Shown here: one piece after another, positions 16,238-25,620 of the stretch
Layout: the number at the start of each line of letters is the position of its first letter
How positions within the stretch are numbered: the first letter of the stretch is position 1
From: Actinomadura parmotrematis
GTDB lineage: Bacteria; Actinomycetota; Actinomycetes; Streptosporangiales; Streptosporangiaceae
NCBI RefSeq assembly: GCF_019458805.1
Contig: NZ_JAIBOA010000003.1
Coordinates: forward strand, 124,001-188,000
Direction: 5' to 3'
DNA: 64,000 nt
The notes under the pieces: model-generated
What the model was told of the DNA's origin: nothing
What the model saw: only the letters and a program-made list of their open reading frames with translations
The model's database searches: none
Translations under genes and position numbers: made by a program

Positions 16238-17073
16238 CAGGCGCCCGCCTTCGCGTCGACGGCCACGCCGCTGTGGTCGAGGGCGTAGGCGAGGGCGTCG
16301 GCCAGGGTGGCCTTGGTGACGATGTCGCCGAACTCGATGCCGAGGGTGACGATGGTCTGCGCGATCTGCGGGCGGATGCCGGAGATCACGCACTCGGTGC
16401 CCATGAGCCGGGCCGCCATGACCGTCTTCAGCAGGTGCTGGGCGACCTCGGTGTCGACGGCGGGCACGCCGGTGATGTCGATGACGGCGTACTCCGAGCC
16501 GGTGTCGACGAGCATCTCCAGCAGCGCCTCCATCACCACCTGGGTGCGGGCGGAGTCCAGGGTGCCGACGAGCGGGACGCCGAGGATGCCGTCCCACAGC
16601 TTCACCACGGGGGTGGACAGCTCCAGGAGCTGCTCGGCCTGGTCGGCGATGACCTGCTCGCGGGCGGCGGCGTAGGTCTCGAAGGTGACCAGGCCGAGGT
16701 CGTCGACGCTCTGGGAGAAGGCGATGAAGGCGGTGTAGGTCGCGGGGTCGCCGGCGTTCTCGATCTGCTCGTAGACCGCCTGCTTGAGGGTGAACACGCT
16801 GATGGCGGTCTCGCTCGGGCTGAAGCCCTGCCGGGCCCGGGACCGGGAGATGTCGGCGAGGGCGGCGTGCAGCTCGCCCGACGCGGTGCCGTCGCCGCCC
16901 GCGGCCCGCTCGATCAGGCCGTACAGCTCGGTCAGCTCGCCGCGCAGCTCGCCCTCGGTGAGCCGGCCGCGGAGGCCCGCGACCACCAGCGCGACCCAGC
17001 GGTCCAGCACCGACTCCCTGTGGTCGCGCAGCAGCTCGCCGATGCGCCCCTGCCCGCCGTCCTCGCCGCTCAT
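16237..17073 (-). CDS. rsbR: RsbR-like stressosome sensor
   Basis: A 278-residue protein with an N-terminal helical RsbRD-type sensor domain (about 1-155; RIGELLRDHRESVLDRWVALV) and a C-terminal STAS domain (VVKLWDGILGVPLVGTLDSARTQVVMEALLEM... DITGVPAVDTEVAQHLL). The Thr in VDTEVA corresponds to the RsbT target site. No haem or flavin motif is visible, so the stimulus is unknown. The ATG at 17073 is favoured; a GTG at 17082 is also possible. It is the first gene of the operon that runs down to 11115. Confidence 0.92.
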   Translation of the reverse strand: MSGEDGGQGRIGELLRDHRESVLDRWVALVVAGLRGRLTEGELRGELTELYGLIERAAGGDGTASGELHAALADISRSRARQGFSPSETAISVFTLKQAVYEQIENAGDPATYTAFIAFSQSVDDLGLVTFETYAAAREQVIADQAEQLLELSTPVVKLWDGILGVPLVGTLDSARTQVVMEALLEMLVDTGSEYAVIDITGVPAVDTEVAQHLLKTVMAARLMGTECVISGIRPQIAQTIVTLGIEFGDIVTKATLADALAYALDHSGVAVDAKAGA

Positions 17074-17140
17074 CGGTCCCACTTCCGGTACGTCATGCTG
17101 CTCTGATCGTGCGTCACGTCCGGAGGTTACCGCCCGCCGG

Positions 17141-18124
17141 TCACTTCATTTGCCGTGCGGCAAGAGTTCGCGCGGGGATCTCGGGCTCGGGCCGGATCAG
17201 CGCGGCCCGCACCGTCCGGTCGCGCTCGGCGGTGGAGACGGCGAACACCAGGTCGGCGGGCGCGCCCCCGTCGCGGGCGGGGAACAGCAGGAACCGCCAG
17301 CAGCCCTCGCGCCACACGTCGAGGGGCGCGGCGGCGCCGACGGCGGGCGCGTGCCGGCGCCAGGCGGCGGAGGCGTGCAGGGTCTCCAGCGTCTCGGCGA
17401 GCGGGCTCGGCCGCCGCTCGCACGGCATCACCTTGCGGCGGCGCCGGCGGAGCGCGGTGATCTCGGGGGAGAGCGCGGCGAGCACCGCGAGCTCCAGCGC
17501 CGCCAGCGCGAGCGGCAGCGGGCCGCCGGCGAGGACGCGGAGGCCCGCGTCGGGCGCGGCGAGGGCGAGGAGCGCGGCGCCCGCGAGCAGCACCGCGCGG
17601 GCCACGCCGCGCCGCCCGACGCCCTCGTCGCTGAGCGAGCCGAGGCAGCCGCAGCCCGAGCCGGGATGGCGCACCCGCAGCTCGCCGACGACCCAGACCG
17701 ACGCGCAGAAGACCGCGGTGACGGCGACCCGCGCCGCGAGCGCCGGCGTCGCCAGCAGCGCGGCGGCGAGCGCGCCCTCGGCGAGCGCGAGCGCGACGCC
17801 CGCGCGGCGGCTGCGCCGCCACGGCAGCACCCGGCCGCCGTCCCGGGACGGCACCCCGATCACCCGGTGGCGGCCGGTCGCGTCCACCGGCGCGGACACC
17901 GGCTCGCGGAACACCAGCTTGGCGGCGCCCGCCAGCAGCAGCACCGCCGCCAGCAGCGGCACCTGCGCGTTCCCGACGCCGGCCAGGACGTCGGTGTCCA
18001 GCACGCCCGCGTGCGCCGTGCCCGTGTCCAGCACGCCCGTGTCCAGCACGCCCGTGTCCAGCACGCCCGTGTCCAGCACGCCCGTGTCCAGCACGCCCGT
18101 GGTCAGCAAGCCCGTGTTCATCAT
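17141..18124 (-). CDS. MauE/DoxX-like membrane protein with VLDTG repeat N-terminus
   Basis: A 327-residue integral membrane protein. It begins MMNTGLLTTG and then five VLDTG pentapeptides encoded by a 15-bp tandem repeat, followed by a MauE-like four-helix core (VPLLAAVLLLAGAAKLVF; ALALAEGALAAALLAT; VAVTAVFCASVWVVGELRVRHPGSGCGCLG). The GCGCLG cysteines are the likely redox pair of this family, which supports disulfide formation or thiol reduction at the membrane. The cytosolic C-terminal part ends in a basic tail. GGTGAGGA precedes the ATG. It starts seven bases after the stop of the Cys-rich protein gene upstream, so the two form an operon. Confidence 0.78.
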   Translation of the reverse strand: MMNTGLLTTGVLDTGVLDTGVLDTGVLDTGVLDTGTAHAGVLDTDVLAGVGNAQVPLLAAVLLLAGAAKLVFREPVSAPVDATGRHRVIGVPSRDGGRVLPWRRSRRAGVALALAEGALAAALLATPALAARVAVTAVFCASVWVVGELRVRHPGSGCGCLGSLSDEGVGRRGVARAVLLAGAALLALAAPDAGLRVLAGGPLPLALAALELAVLAALSPEITALRRRRRKVMPCERRPSPLAETLETLHASAAWRRHAPAVGAAAPLDVWREGCWRFLLFPARDGGAPADLVFAVSTAERDRTVRAALIRPEPEIPARTLAARQMK

Positions 18125-18125
18125 G
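17991..18125 (-). repeat. 15-bp coding minisatellite
   Basis: Nine 15-bp periods, five of them perfect copies of GCCCGTGTCCAGCAC (18021-18095, plus-strand sense), flanked by degenerate copies. On the minus strand they encode VLDTG repeats at the N-terminus of the MauE-like protein. In-frame copy-number change by slippage is likely. Confidence 0.9.
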
Positions 18126-18131
18126 CCGTCC

Positions 18132-19133
18132 TCACCATGCCCAGCCCCGTCGTCGTGCCGGCCCGGCGGGCGGGGCGGGCGCCCCGGGCCGCAGGACGGC
18201 GTTGAAACAGCCCTTCTCCAGGTCCCCGCCGAGCGCCACGAACGCCTCGGGGGTGAGCTCGGCGAGCCGCCCCCGCGGCGACGTCCCGCACTCCACGCAG
18301 CGGTCGCACCAGCGGGCCGCCGCGCACCCGCACTCGGTGACCGGCACCGTCCCCTCGTGCCCGCCGCACTCGTTGTGCACACCGATCTCGCTGCCGAGCG
18401 ACAGGTAGGGCAGCGGCACGCAGCCGCGCGGCGCGGCCGCGCAGCCGCCCGCGTCGCCCTCCGGGTCGACCGCCGGGTAGGCGGCGCCCCGGCCGGGCGC
18501 GCTCACGCAGTCGCCGAACCAGGTGACGGTGCCCTGCACGAGCTCGGCGGCGGGGGCGCTCCGGCTCGCCGCCGCCGGGCGGCCGGCCCGGTGCGCCGGC
18601 TGCGGCGTGCCGGGCCGGACCGCCCGCGGCCCGTCCGGCGTCCGCACGCAGATCGCGTCGAACAGGAACCCCGGCTCCAGCCGGGGGTGGCGGACCTGCA
18701 CCGGCCCCCGGGCGGCGGGCGGGACCACCACGGTGGCCCGGCCCCGGTGCGGGCCCATCTCCACCTCCACGGTGCCGCGCCCGCACGCCAGGATGGTGCC
18801 GGCGATCCGGGCGGGTTCCACCCAGAGCCGCTCGGCCGCCGGCCCCTGCGGGGCCTGCCGGACGACGACCGAGCAGCCCGCGGTGAGCGCGGCGAGGCCC
18901 CCGGACAGCCCGCCGTGCCGCACCGAGGTCTCCCCGGTCATCGCCAGCCGCCGCTCCCCGTCCGCGGTGTGCAGGACCAGCAGGTGCGGGCTGGCGTCGA
19001 GCACGACCCCGGACAGGACGCGCTGCGGAGGGCGCCGCGGCCCCGCGGTTCCGGGACCGGGCGCCGGCGGGGCGCCCAGCGCGGCCTCGCGGTCGCGGCG
19101 GCGCCGCGAACCTCTGGAGCGGGGTGGCTTCAC
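18132..19133 (-). CDS. Cys-rich protein with probable RlpA/expansin-like barrel domain
   Basis: A 333-residue protein with a basic N-terminus (KPPRSRGSRRRRD) and no clear signal peptide. Residues about 40-150 form a beta-rich OB-like region (VLSGVVLDASPHLLVLHTADG). Residues about 215-315 resemble a double-psi beta barrel: TWFGDCVSAPG, LPYLSLGSEIGVHNE and GRLAELTPEAFVALGGDLEKGCF match the order seen in RlpA-type domains. The domain holds about ten Cys residues, including CGCAAARWCDRCVECG. The barrel call is my inference. GGAGAG precedes the GTG. Pairing with a MauE-like thiol-redox protein suggests its disulfides are made by that partner, which would require export. Confidence 0.65.
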   Translation of the reverse strand: MKPPRSRGSRRRRDREAALGAPPAPGPGTAGPRRPPQRVLSGVVLDASPHLLVLHTADGERRLAMTGETSVRHGGLSGGLAALTAGCSVVVRQAPQGPAAERLWVEPARIAGTILACGRGTVEVEMGPHRGRATVVVPPAARGPVQVRHPRLEPGFLFDAICVRTPDGPRAVRPGTPQPAHRAGRPAAASRSAPAAELVQGTVTWFGDCVSAPGRGAAYPAVDPEGDAGGCAAAPRGCVPLPYLSLGSEIGVHNECGGHEGTVPVTECGCAAARWCDRCVECGTSPRGRLAELTPEAFVALGGDLEKGCFNAVLRPGAPAPPAGPARRRGWAW

Positions 19134-19367
19134 GTCGGCTCTCCGGCACGGCTGTTAGGACAGTGAGTCAAGGGTCACTCGGGGTGACCCCGCTGTCGAC
19201 GGATTTGTCGCCATAAGTCAGAAGTCGCCGGAAGGCGGGAGGGAAAAAGTGCACCGGGGTTAATCATCCTCCTCCGGTTGACCCGAATATGTTGTTTCGG
19301 TTGACCTCGTATGACGGTCTCCGTGCCAGGCTGGAGGACGGCCCGCAGCCCTGGAACCGGTGGTGAT

Positions 19368-19907
19368 GTGAACGGCGCGCCCCACGAGGAGTTCCGCGAG
19401 TACGTCGCGGCCCGCGGCCCCGCCCTGCTGCGCACCGCCACCCGGCTGACCGGCGACCGCGCCGACGCCGAGGACCTGCTGCAGGCCGCGCTCGCCAAGA
19501 CCTACCTCGCCTGGGAGCGCATCGGCGACCGCGCCGCCCTCGACGGCTACGTGCGCCGCGCCATGGTCAACACGCAGATCTCCTGGTGGCGCCGCCGCCG
19601 GCTGGAGGTCTACCCGACCGACCGGCCGCCCGACCGCGCCGTCGACGACCACACCCGCCGCACCGAGATGCGCGACGTCCTGGAAAGGGCGCTCGGCCGC
19701 CTTCCCGCGCAGCAGCGCAAAGCGATCGTGCTGCGCTTTTACGCCGACATGCCCGAGGCCGAGGTCGCGAAAGCGCTCGGTGTCAGCGTCGGCACGGTCA
19801 AGAGCACCGTCTCGCGCGCGATGGCCCGGCTCCGCGACGACGACCTGCTCGGCCGCGAGTTCCCCCGCCCCGCAGGTCACGGCGGGGCGGGTACGGGGCG
19901 GGGGTAG
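19368..19907 (+). CDS. SigE-family ECF RNA polymerase sigma factor
   Basis: A 179-residue sigma factor with region 2 (EEFREYVAARGPALLRTATRLTGDRADAEDLLQAALAKTYLAWERI) and region 4 (LPAQQRKAIVLRFYADMPEAEVAKALGVSVGTVKSTVSRAMARL). The length and FREYVAARGPALLRTA signature place it in the actinobacterial SigE family. GTG 19368 gives the family's normal length; an in-frame ATG at 19311 would add 19 non-conserved residues. Two TTGACC repeats at 19277 and 19300 lie in the divergent promoter region. No anti-sigma gene is adjacent. Confidence 0.88.
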   Translation: MNGAPHEEFREYVAARGPALLRTATRLTGDRADAEDLLQAALAKTYLAWERIGDRAALDGYVRRAMVNTQISWWRRRRLEVYPTDRPPDRAVDDHTRRTEMRDVLERALGRLPAQQRKAIVLRFYADMPEAEVAKALGVSVGTVKSTVSRAMARLRDDDLLGREFPRPAGHGGAGTGRG

Positions 19908-20003
19908 AGACAAGCCGGGGGCCGGACGGGAAGAATCCGGTTCGGGAGGTGTGACCGGCTTCACTCCTCCCGCCCTGACCAGCCGCTGAGCAGGAGGCGC
20001 GCC

Positions 20004-21626
<1,623 letters not shown>

Positions 21627-21698
21627 CCCGCCGGCCCTTGGCGAAGGCCGCCCGGCGTGTGACGGTGGAGGGACCAGGGCGAGGGGGCGGGCTGCGCG

Positions 21699-22118
21699 GT
21701 GCCGGGTTACGTGTCGGTCGGGACGGGGGCGGCGCTGCCGCTGCCCGCCGGGGAATGGATCACGCTGGACTGGGACCGGGAGTACTCCGACGCCGCCGGC
21801 CAGCACGTCGACCAGGGCGGCCCGAGCGTGCTCGCCGGTCCCGCCCGCTACAGCCTGACGGTCGCGCTCGACGTGCGCGGGCTGCCCGCCGGGACGCGCG
21901 GTCAGGTGCGCGCGATCGAGGTGGACGCCGACGACACGTCGCGGTTCGAGAGCGGCCCCGTCCTGGACTTCGCGGTCACCGGCGGTGACGCCGCCCTGCT
22001 GTACGCCGTGGCCGCCGGGGCGCTGGCGGACGGCCGGCGGCTCCGCGTCCAGGTGCTCCAGTCCGGGGACACGGCCGGCACCGTGGGCGGCGGCGCGAAG
22101 GTGCTGTTCTGGCGCTGA
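21699..22118 (+). CDS. Hypothetical beta-rich protein
   Basis: A 139-residue protein from a GTG at 21699 (PGYVSVGTGAALPLPAGEWITLDWDREYSD). Alternating polar/hydrophobic strands, Gly-rich turns and a C-terminal LRVQVLQSGD...GGGAKVLFW suggest a jelly-roll fold of the C1q/TNF type, but I cannot name the family. There is no signal peptide or Cys. Third positions are strongly G/C. It lies 72 bp after the acyl-CoA ligase. Confidence 0.65.
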   Translation: MPGYVSVGTGAALPLPAGEWITLDWDREYSDAAGQHVDQGGPSVLAGPARYSLTVALDVRGLPAGTRGQVRAIEVDADDTSRFESGPVLDFAVTGGDAALLYAVAAGALADGRRLRVQVLQSGDTAGTVGGGAKVLFWR

Positions 22119-22234
22119 CGGACGGGCGCGGCGAGGTCTCGATTCGAGCGACCCGGTGGTGCGGGCGGGCCGCAGGGGTGTATGCAGGATGGACGTGATT
22201 GTCCGGACCGACCGCCCTTTGCGGGGGAGCCTAG

Positions 22235-23716
22235 ATGACCAGGTGGTCAGCCTGCGGCCCGGCCGCCGACCGCGCGCTGGTCCACGGGCTGCACGGCGGC
22301 GGTGAGCAGGCGCTCGGCGAGCTGTACGACGCCTATGCCGAGCGCCTGTACGACTACGTCCTGTCACTGAGCGGGGACGACCGCGTCACCGCCGACGTCG
22401 TGCACGACACGTTCGTGGACGCCGCCCGCCGCGCCCCGCGCATGCGCGACCACCTGAACCTGCGGCCCTGGCTGTACGCGGCGGCGCGCCGCCGGGTCCT
22501 GCGCCGCGGGCGGCCGCGCGAGCTGTCGTGGGACGCCGCCGCGACCGGCGAGTGCGAGGCGGGCCTCGACGCGCTCCGCGCCGCCCTGTCGGCGCTGAGC
22601 GCCCCCGACCAGGAGCTGCTGCTGCTCACCGAGCGGCACGGCCTGACGGGCGGCGAGCTCGCCGCGCTGCTCGGCCTGTCGCCGCGCGCCGCCGCGTCCG
22701 ACGTCGCCAAGGCCCGCGCCCGGCTGCGCGCGGCGATCGCCGAGCTGCCCATCACCGCCCCCGACGGCGGCCCCGCCGGCGACGAGCACGAGGACGACAC
22801 CGAGCGCCTGCCGCTGACCGTCGCCGTGCAGGCGGCGCGGCGCCCGCTCGCGCCGCCGCGGCTGCTGGCCCGCCGGCCGCGCCGCCCCGCGCCCGGCACC
22901 GATCCGGCCGAGGTGCTGCCGCTCGCCGACGTCCCGAACCCGATCCTGCCCGCCGCGCTGCGGCACCGCGTCGTGCACACCGCGACCGATCCCGAGCTCG
23001 CCGGGTACCGCGCCGACATCGTCGCGCGCGGCGGCGGCCTCACCCCGGCGGGCATGCCGACGCAGCCGGACGTGCCGTCGCCGTTCACCCGCCGCTGGCT
23101 GTTCGCGGCGGGCGGCACCGTCGGGGCGCTCGCGACGGCGCTCGCCGTCGCGCAGCTCATGGGCCTCGGCCCGGCGCCGACGACGCTCGTCTGGCCGGGC
23201 CGCCCGGACCGCGGCCCGATCGAGGCGTCGCCGACCGCCGGCGGCGCCGCGCCGCCCGGCGCCCGCCCGAGCGGCCGCGCGCCCGTCCCGGGCGGCGGGG
23301 AGGGCGGCCGGTCCGGCGCGCCGGCCACCGGCCCGGACGCGCGCACCGCGACCGTGCCGCCGCCGGCGCGGACGCCGGGCGCGGCCCCGACGACGCCCGC
23401 CGAGGACAAGCCGCAGCTGCTCCTCAGCGGCCGGCTCGTCGTCGCGCCCGCGAAGGTGTCGATGTACGGCACCAAGACGGCGCGGGTGACGATGAGCGCG
23501 CAGGGCGGGCCGGTGCGGTGGAACGCGATCGTGAACGACGCGCAGCTCACCGTCAGCCCGGCGGACGGGGAGCTGCCGGCCGACGGGACGGGCGAGCTCA
23601 CCGTGGAGTTCCACGGGACGCTGCTCAACCTGCCCGGCAGCGCCGTGCTGACCGTCATGGACGGCGCCGGCAACCAGACCGAGATCCCGGTGGAGTGGGG
23701 CGCGTCCCTCCTCTAG
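22235..23716 (+). CDS. Sigma-70-like protein fused to a transmembrane and extracellular region
   Basis: A 493-residue protein. Residues about 20-85 match sigma-70 region 2 (ALGELYDAYAERLYDYVLSL...VVHDTFVDAARR) and about 115-170 region 4 (LSALSAPDQELLLLTERHGLTGGELAALLGLSPRAAASDVAKARARL). A basic linker leads to one transmembrane helix near residues 290-312 (WLFAAGGTVGALATALAVAQLMG). A Pro/Ala/Gly-rich stalk (about 325-390) and a C-terminal Ig-like beta domain follow, predicted outside. GGGGGAG precedes the ATG. The domain order implies a membrane-tethered transcription factor. Its stop overlaps the convergent MerR gene by four bases. Confidence 0.85.
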   Translation: MTRWSACGPAADRALVHGLHGGGEQALGELYDAYAERLYDYVLSLSGDDRVTADVVHDTFVDAARRAPRMRDHLNLRPWLYAAARRRVLRRGRPRELSWDAAATGECEAGLDALRAALSALSAPDQELLLLTERHGLTGGELAALLGLSPRAAASDVAKARARLRAAIAELPITAPDGGPAGDEHEDDTERLPLTVAVQAARRPLAPPRLLARRPRRPAPGTDPAEVLPLADVPNPILPAALRHRVVHTATDPELAGYRADIVARGGGLTPAGMPTQPDVPSPFTRRWLFAAGGTVGALATALAVAQLMGLGPAPTTLVWPGRPDRGPIEASPTAGGAAPPGARPSGRAPVPGGGEGGRSGAPATGPDARTATVPPPARTPGAAPTTPAEDKPQLLLSGRLVVAPAKVSMYGTKTARVTMSAQGGPVRWNAIVNDAQLTVSPADGELPADGTGELTVEFHGTLLNLPGSAVLTVMDGAGNQTEIPVEWGASLL

Positions 23717-24495
23717 CGGTTGGCCCGGCGGTCCCGGTCGTTCGCGGCGAGGTGGTCGCGGATCGTCTCCATCTGGTCGCCGAGGGCGGCCTGCACGCGG
23801 ACCTCCATGGCGCGGGCGACGAAGGGGTCGACCACCATCTTCACCAGCGGCCGCATCCGGCGGACCACCTCGGCGATCTCGTTGAGGTCGTCGCCGCCGA
23901 GGTCGGGCCGGTCGTCCAGCCGGTCGAAGACGTGCTCGGTGACCAGGCCGACGAACCGGCCGGCGATGACGTCGCAGTCGTCGCGGATCTGCCCGGCGAT
24001 GTCGAGCACCGACTCCAGCGGGATGCCGGCGGCGACGAGCTCGGCGCCGACGTGCAGCAGCCGCGGGCTCGGCACCCGGAAGTGGTCGCCGGCCGGCTCG
24101 ATCAGGCCGAGCGCGATGGTGCGCGCGACGATCCGGGCGATGTAGTCGGCGTCGTCGGTGCCGCTGCCGAACCGCTCGACCAGCTCCTCGACGGTGGCGG
24201 TGCCGGGCAGCTCGTCGGACCAGGGGTCGGTCAGCACCTTCTCCAGGCCGAGGACGTCGCCGACGTCGCGGCCGGTCTCCCAGGCCGCCACCAGGTCCTT
24301 GATCACGCCGGCGTTGTAGCCGCGCGCGAGGAGCTTGCCGATGAGCCGCAGCCGGGCGAGGTGGGCGTCGCCGTAGAGGCCGACGCGGCCCTCCAGCCGG
24401 GGCGGCGGCAGCAGGCCGCGGTCCTGGTAGGCGCGGATGTTGCGCACTGTCGTGCCGGCCGCGTGCGCCAGCTCGTCGATTCGGTACTCGGCCAT
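23713..24495 (-). CDS. MerR-family transcriptional regulator
   Basis: A 260-residue regulator. The N-terminal MerR winged helix is clear (YRIDELAHAAGTTVRNIRAYQDRGLLPPPRLEGRVGLYGDAHLARL). The C-terminal ~180 residues are helical and lack metal-binding cysteines, so a small-molecule or protein ligand is more likely than a metal. It is divergent from the adenylate cyclase gene across a 90-bp intergenic region, which it may control. Confidence 0.9.
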   Translation of the reverse strand: MAEYRIDELAHAAGTTVRNIRAYQDRGLLPPPRLEGRVGLYGDAHLARLRLIGKLLARGYNAGVIKDLVAAWETGRDVGDVLGLEKVLTDPWSDELPGTATVEELVERFGSGTDDADYIARIVARTIALGLIEPAGDHFRVPSPRLLHVGAELVAAGIPLESVLDIAGQIRDDCDVIAGRFVGLVTEHVFDRLDDRPDLGGDDLNEIAEVVRRMRPLVKMVVDPFVARAMEVRVQAALGDQMETIRDHLAANDRDRRANR

Positions 24496-24585
24496 GCCCC
24501 GCCCGCCGGACTCGTTTCCTTGACCACCCGGATCCTACTTCGGCAGAATTCTTCCATAACCTGATGGCACATTGAGGGATGTCAC

Positions 24586-25593
24586 ATGCCGGATCCGCGG
24601 CTCACCCGGGACATCGAGGAGACCCTCCTCGGCGGCCCGGTCCGCTACACGCGCGACCAGGTCGAGAAGCTCGCCGAGGTGGACGGGGAGCACGCCCGCC
24701 GGATCTGGCAGGCGCTCGGGTTCCCCGCGCCCGCCGACGGGGAGGTGGCCTTCACCGACGGCGACGCGCGGGCGCTCCGCGAGATCCGCGCGCTCATGGA
24801 CAGCGGCCTCGTCGACGAGGACATGGTGCTCCAGCTGTCGCGCGCGGTCGGGCAGACGATGGGCCGCCTCGCGAGCTGGCTCGGCGACGTGTGGCTGCGG
24901 CGGCTCGCCGCGCTGCTGCCCGCCGAGGAGGAGGTCACCCCGGACGCGGTGCGCGCCGCGCTCACCGCGACCGAGGAGCTGCTGCCGGCGTTCGAGCGGC
25001 TGATGCTGCACGGCTGGCGGCGCCAGCTCGCCGAGGCGGGCCTCCGCGCGGCCGCGTCCACCGGCACCGCCACCGACGACCCGGCGGCGGGCCTCGCGAC
25101 CGTCGCGGTCGGGTTCGCCGACGTCGTGTCGTTCACCCGGATGAGCCGCCGCATGGACGGCGACGAGCTCGCCGCGTTCGTCGAGCGGTTCGAGGGCGTG
25201 GCGACGGAGGTCGTCGCCGAGTGCGGGGGCCGCGTCGTGAAGACGCTCGGCGACGAGGTGCTGTTCGTCGCCCGGGAGGCGGGGGCGGCCGCCGAGATCG
25301 GGCTGCGGATCGCCGAGCGCTGCGACACCGACCCCGACTTCCCGCGCGTCCGGGTCGGCCTCGCCCACGGCGAGGTGATCATGCGGCTGGGCGACGTGTT
25401 CGGCACGCCGGTGAACCTGGCGGCCCGCCTCACCGCGACCGCGCACGCGGGCACCGTCCTCGTGGACGGCGCCCTGGCGGCCGAGCTCGCGGACAGCGGC
25501 GGCTACGACCTCACCACCACCCGCCCCCGCGCGCTCCAGGGCATCGGCCGCGTCCGCCCCCGCGTCCTGCGCCGCGGCCGGTCCGCCCCCTAA
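24586..25593 (+). CDS. Class III adenylate cyclase (Rv1264-like)
   Basis: A 335-residue protein. The N-terminal ~150 residues are helical and resemble the pH-sensing autoinhibitory domain of mycobacterial Rv1264 (YTRDQVEKLAEVDGEHARRIWQALGFP). The catalytic domain (about 165-330) carries metal-binding Asp residues in FADVVSFTRMSR and LGDEVLF, the substrate Lys in VVKTLGDE, and the Asp/Asn/Arg set in LGDVFGTPVNLAARL. It should homodimerise and make cAMP. No membrane helix is present. Its stop lies within a terminator hairpin. Confidence 0.9.
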   Translation: MPDPRLTRDIEETLLGGPVRYTRDQVEKLAEVDGEHARRIWQALGFPAPADGEVAFTDGDARALREIRALMDSGLVDEDMVLQLSRAVGQTMGRLASWLGDVWLRRLAALLPAEEEVTPDAVRAALTATEELLPAFERLMLHGWRRQLAEAGLRAAASTGTATDDPAAGLATVAVGFADVVSFTRMSRRMDGDELAAFVERFEGVATEVVAECGGRVVKTLGDEVLFVAREAGAAAEIGLRIAERCDTDPDFPRVRVGLAHGEVIMRLGDVFGTPVNLAARLTATAHAGTVLVDGALAAELADSGGYDLTTTRPRALQGIGRVRPRVLRRGRSAP

Positions 25594-25605
25594 CGGGCGG
25601 ACCGG
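25578..25605. terminator. Hairpin terminator between convergent genes
   Basis: An 11-bp perfect stem CCGGTCCGCCC/GGGCGGACCGG with a six-base loop spans the cyclase stop codon. It lies 16 bp before the convergent peptidase gene end and probably serves both directions. Confidence 0.65.
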
Positions 25606-25620
25606 CCGGACGTCAGGACG

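Noticed and set aside
18021-18095. Perfect short repeats as a possible CRISPR array
   Set aside because: The 15-bp units are contiguous with no spacers and keep the reading frame (VLDTG); they are a coding minisatellite. No CRISPR array or cas gene was seen.
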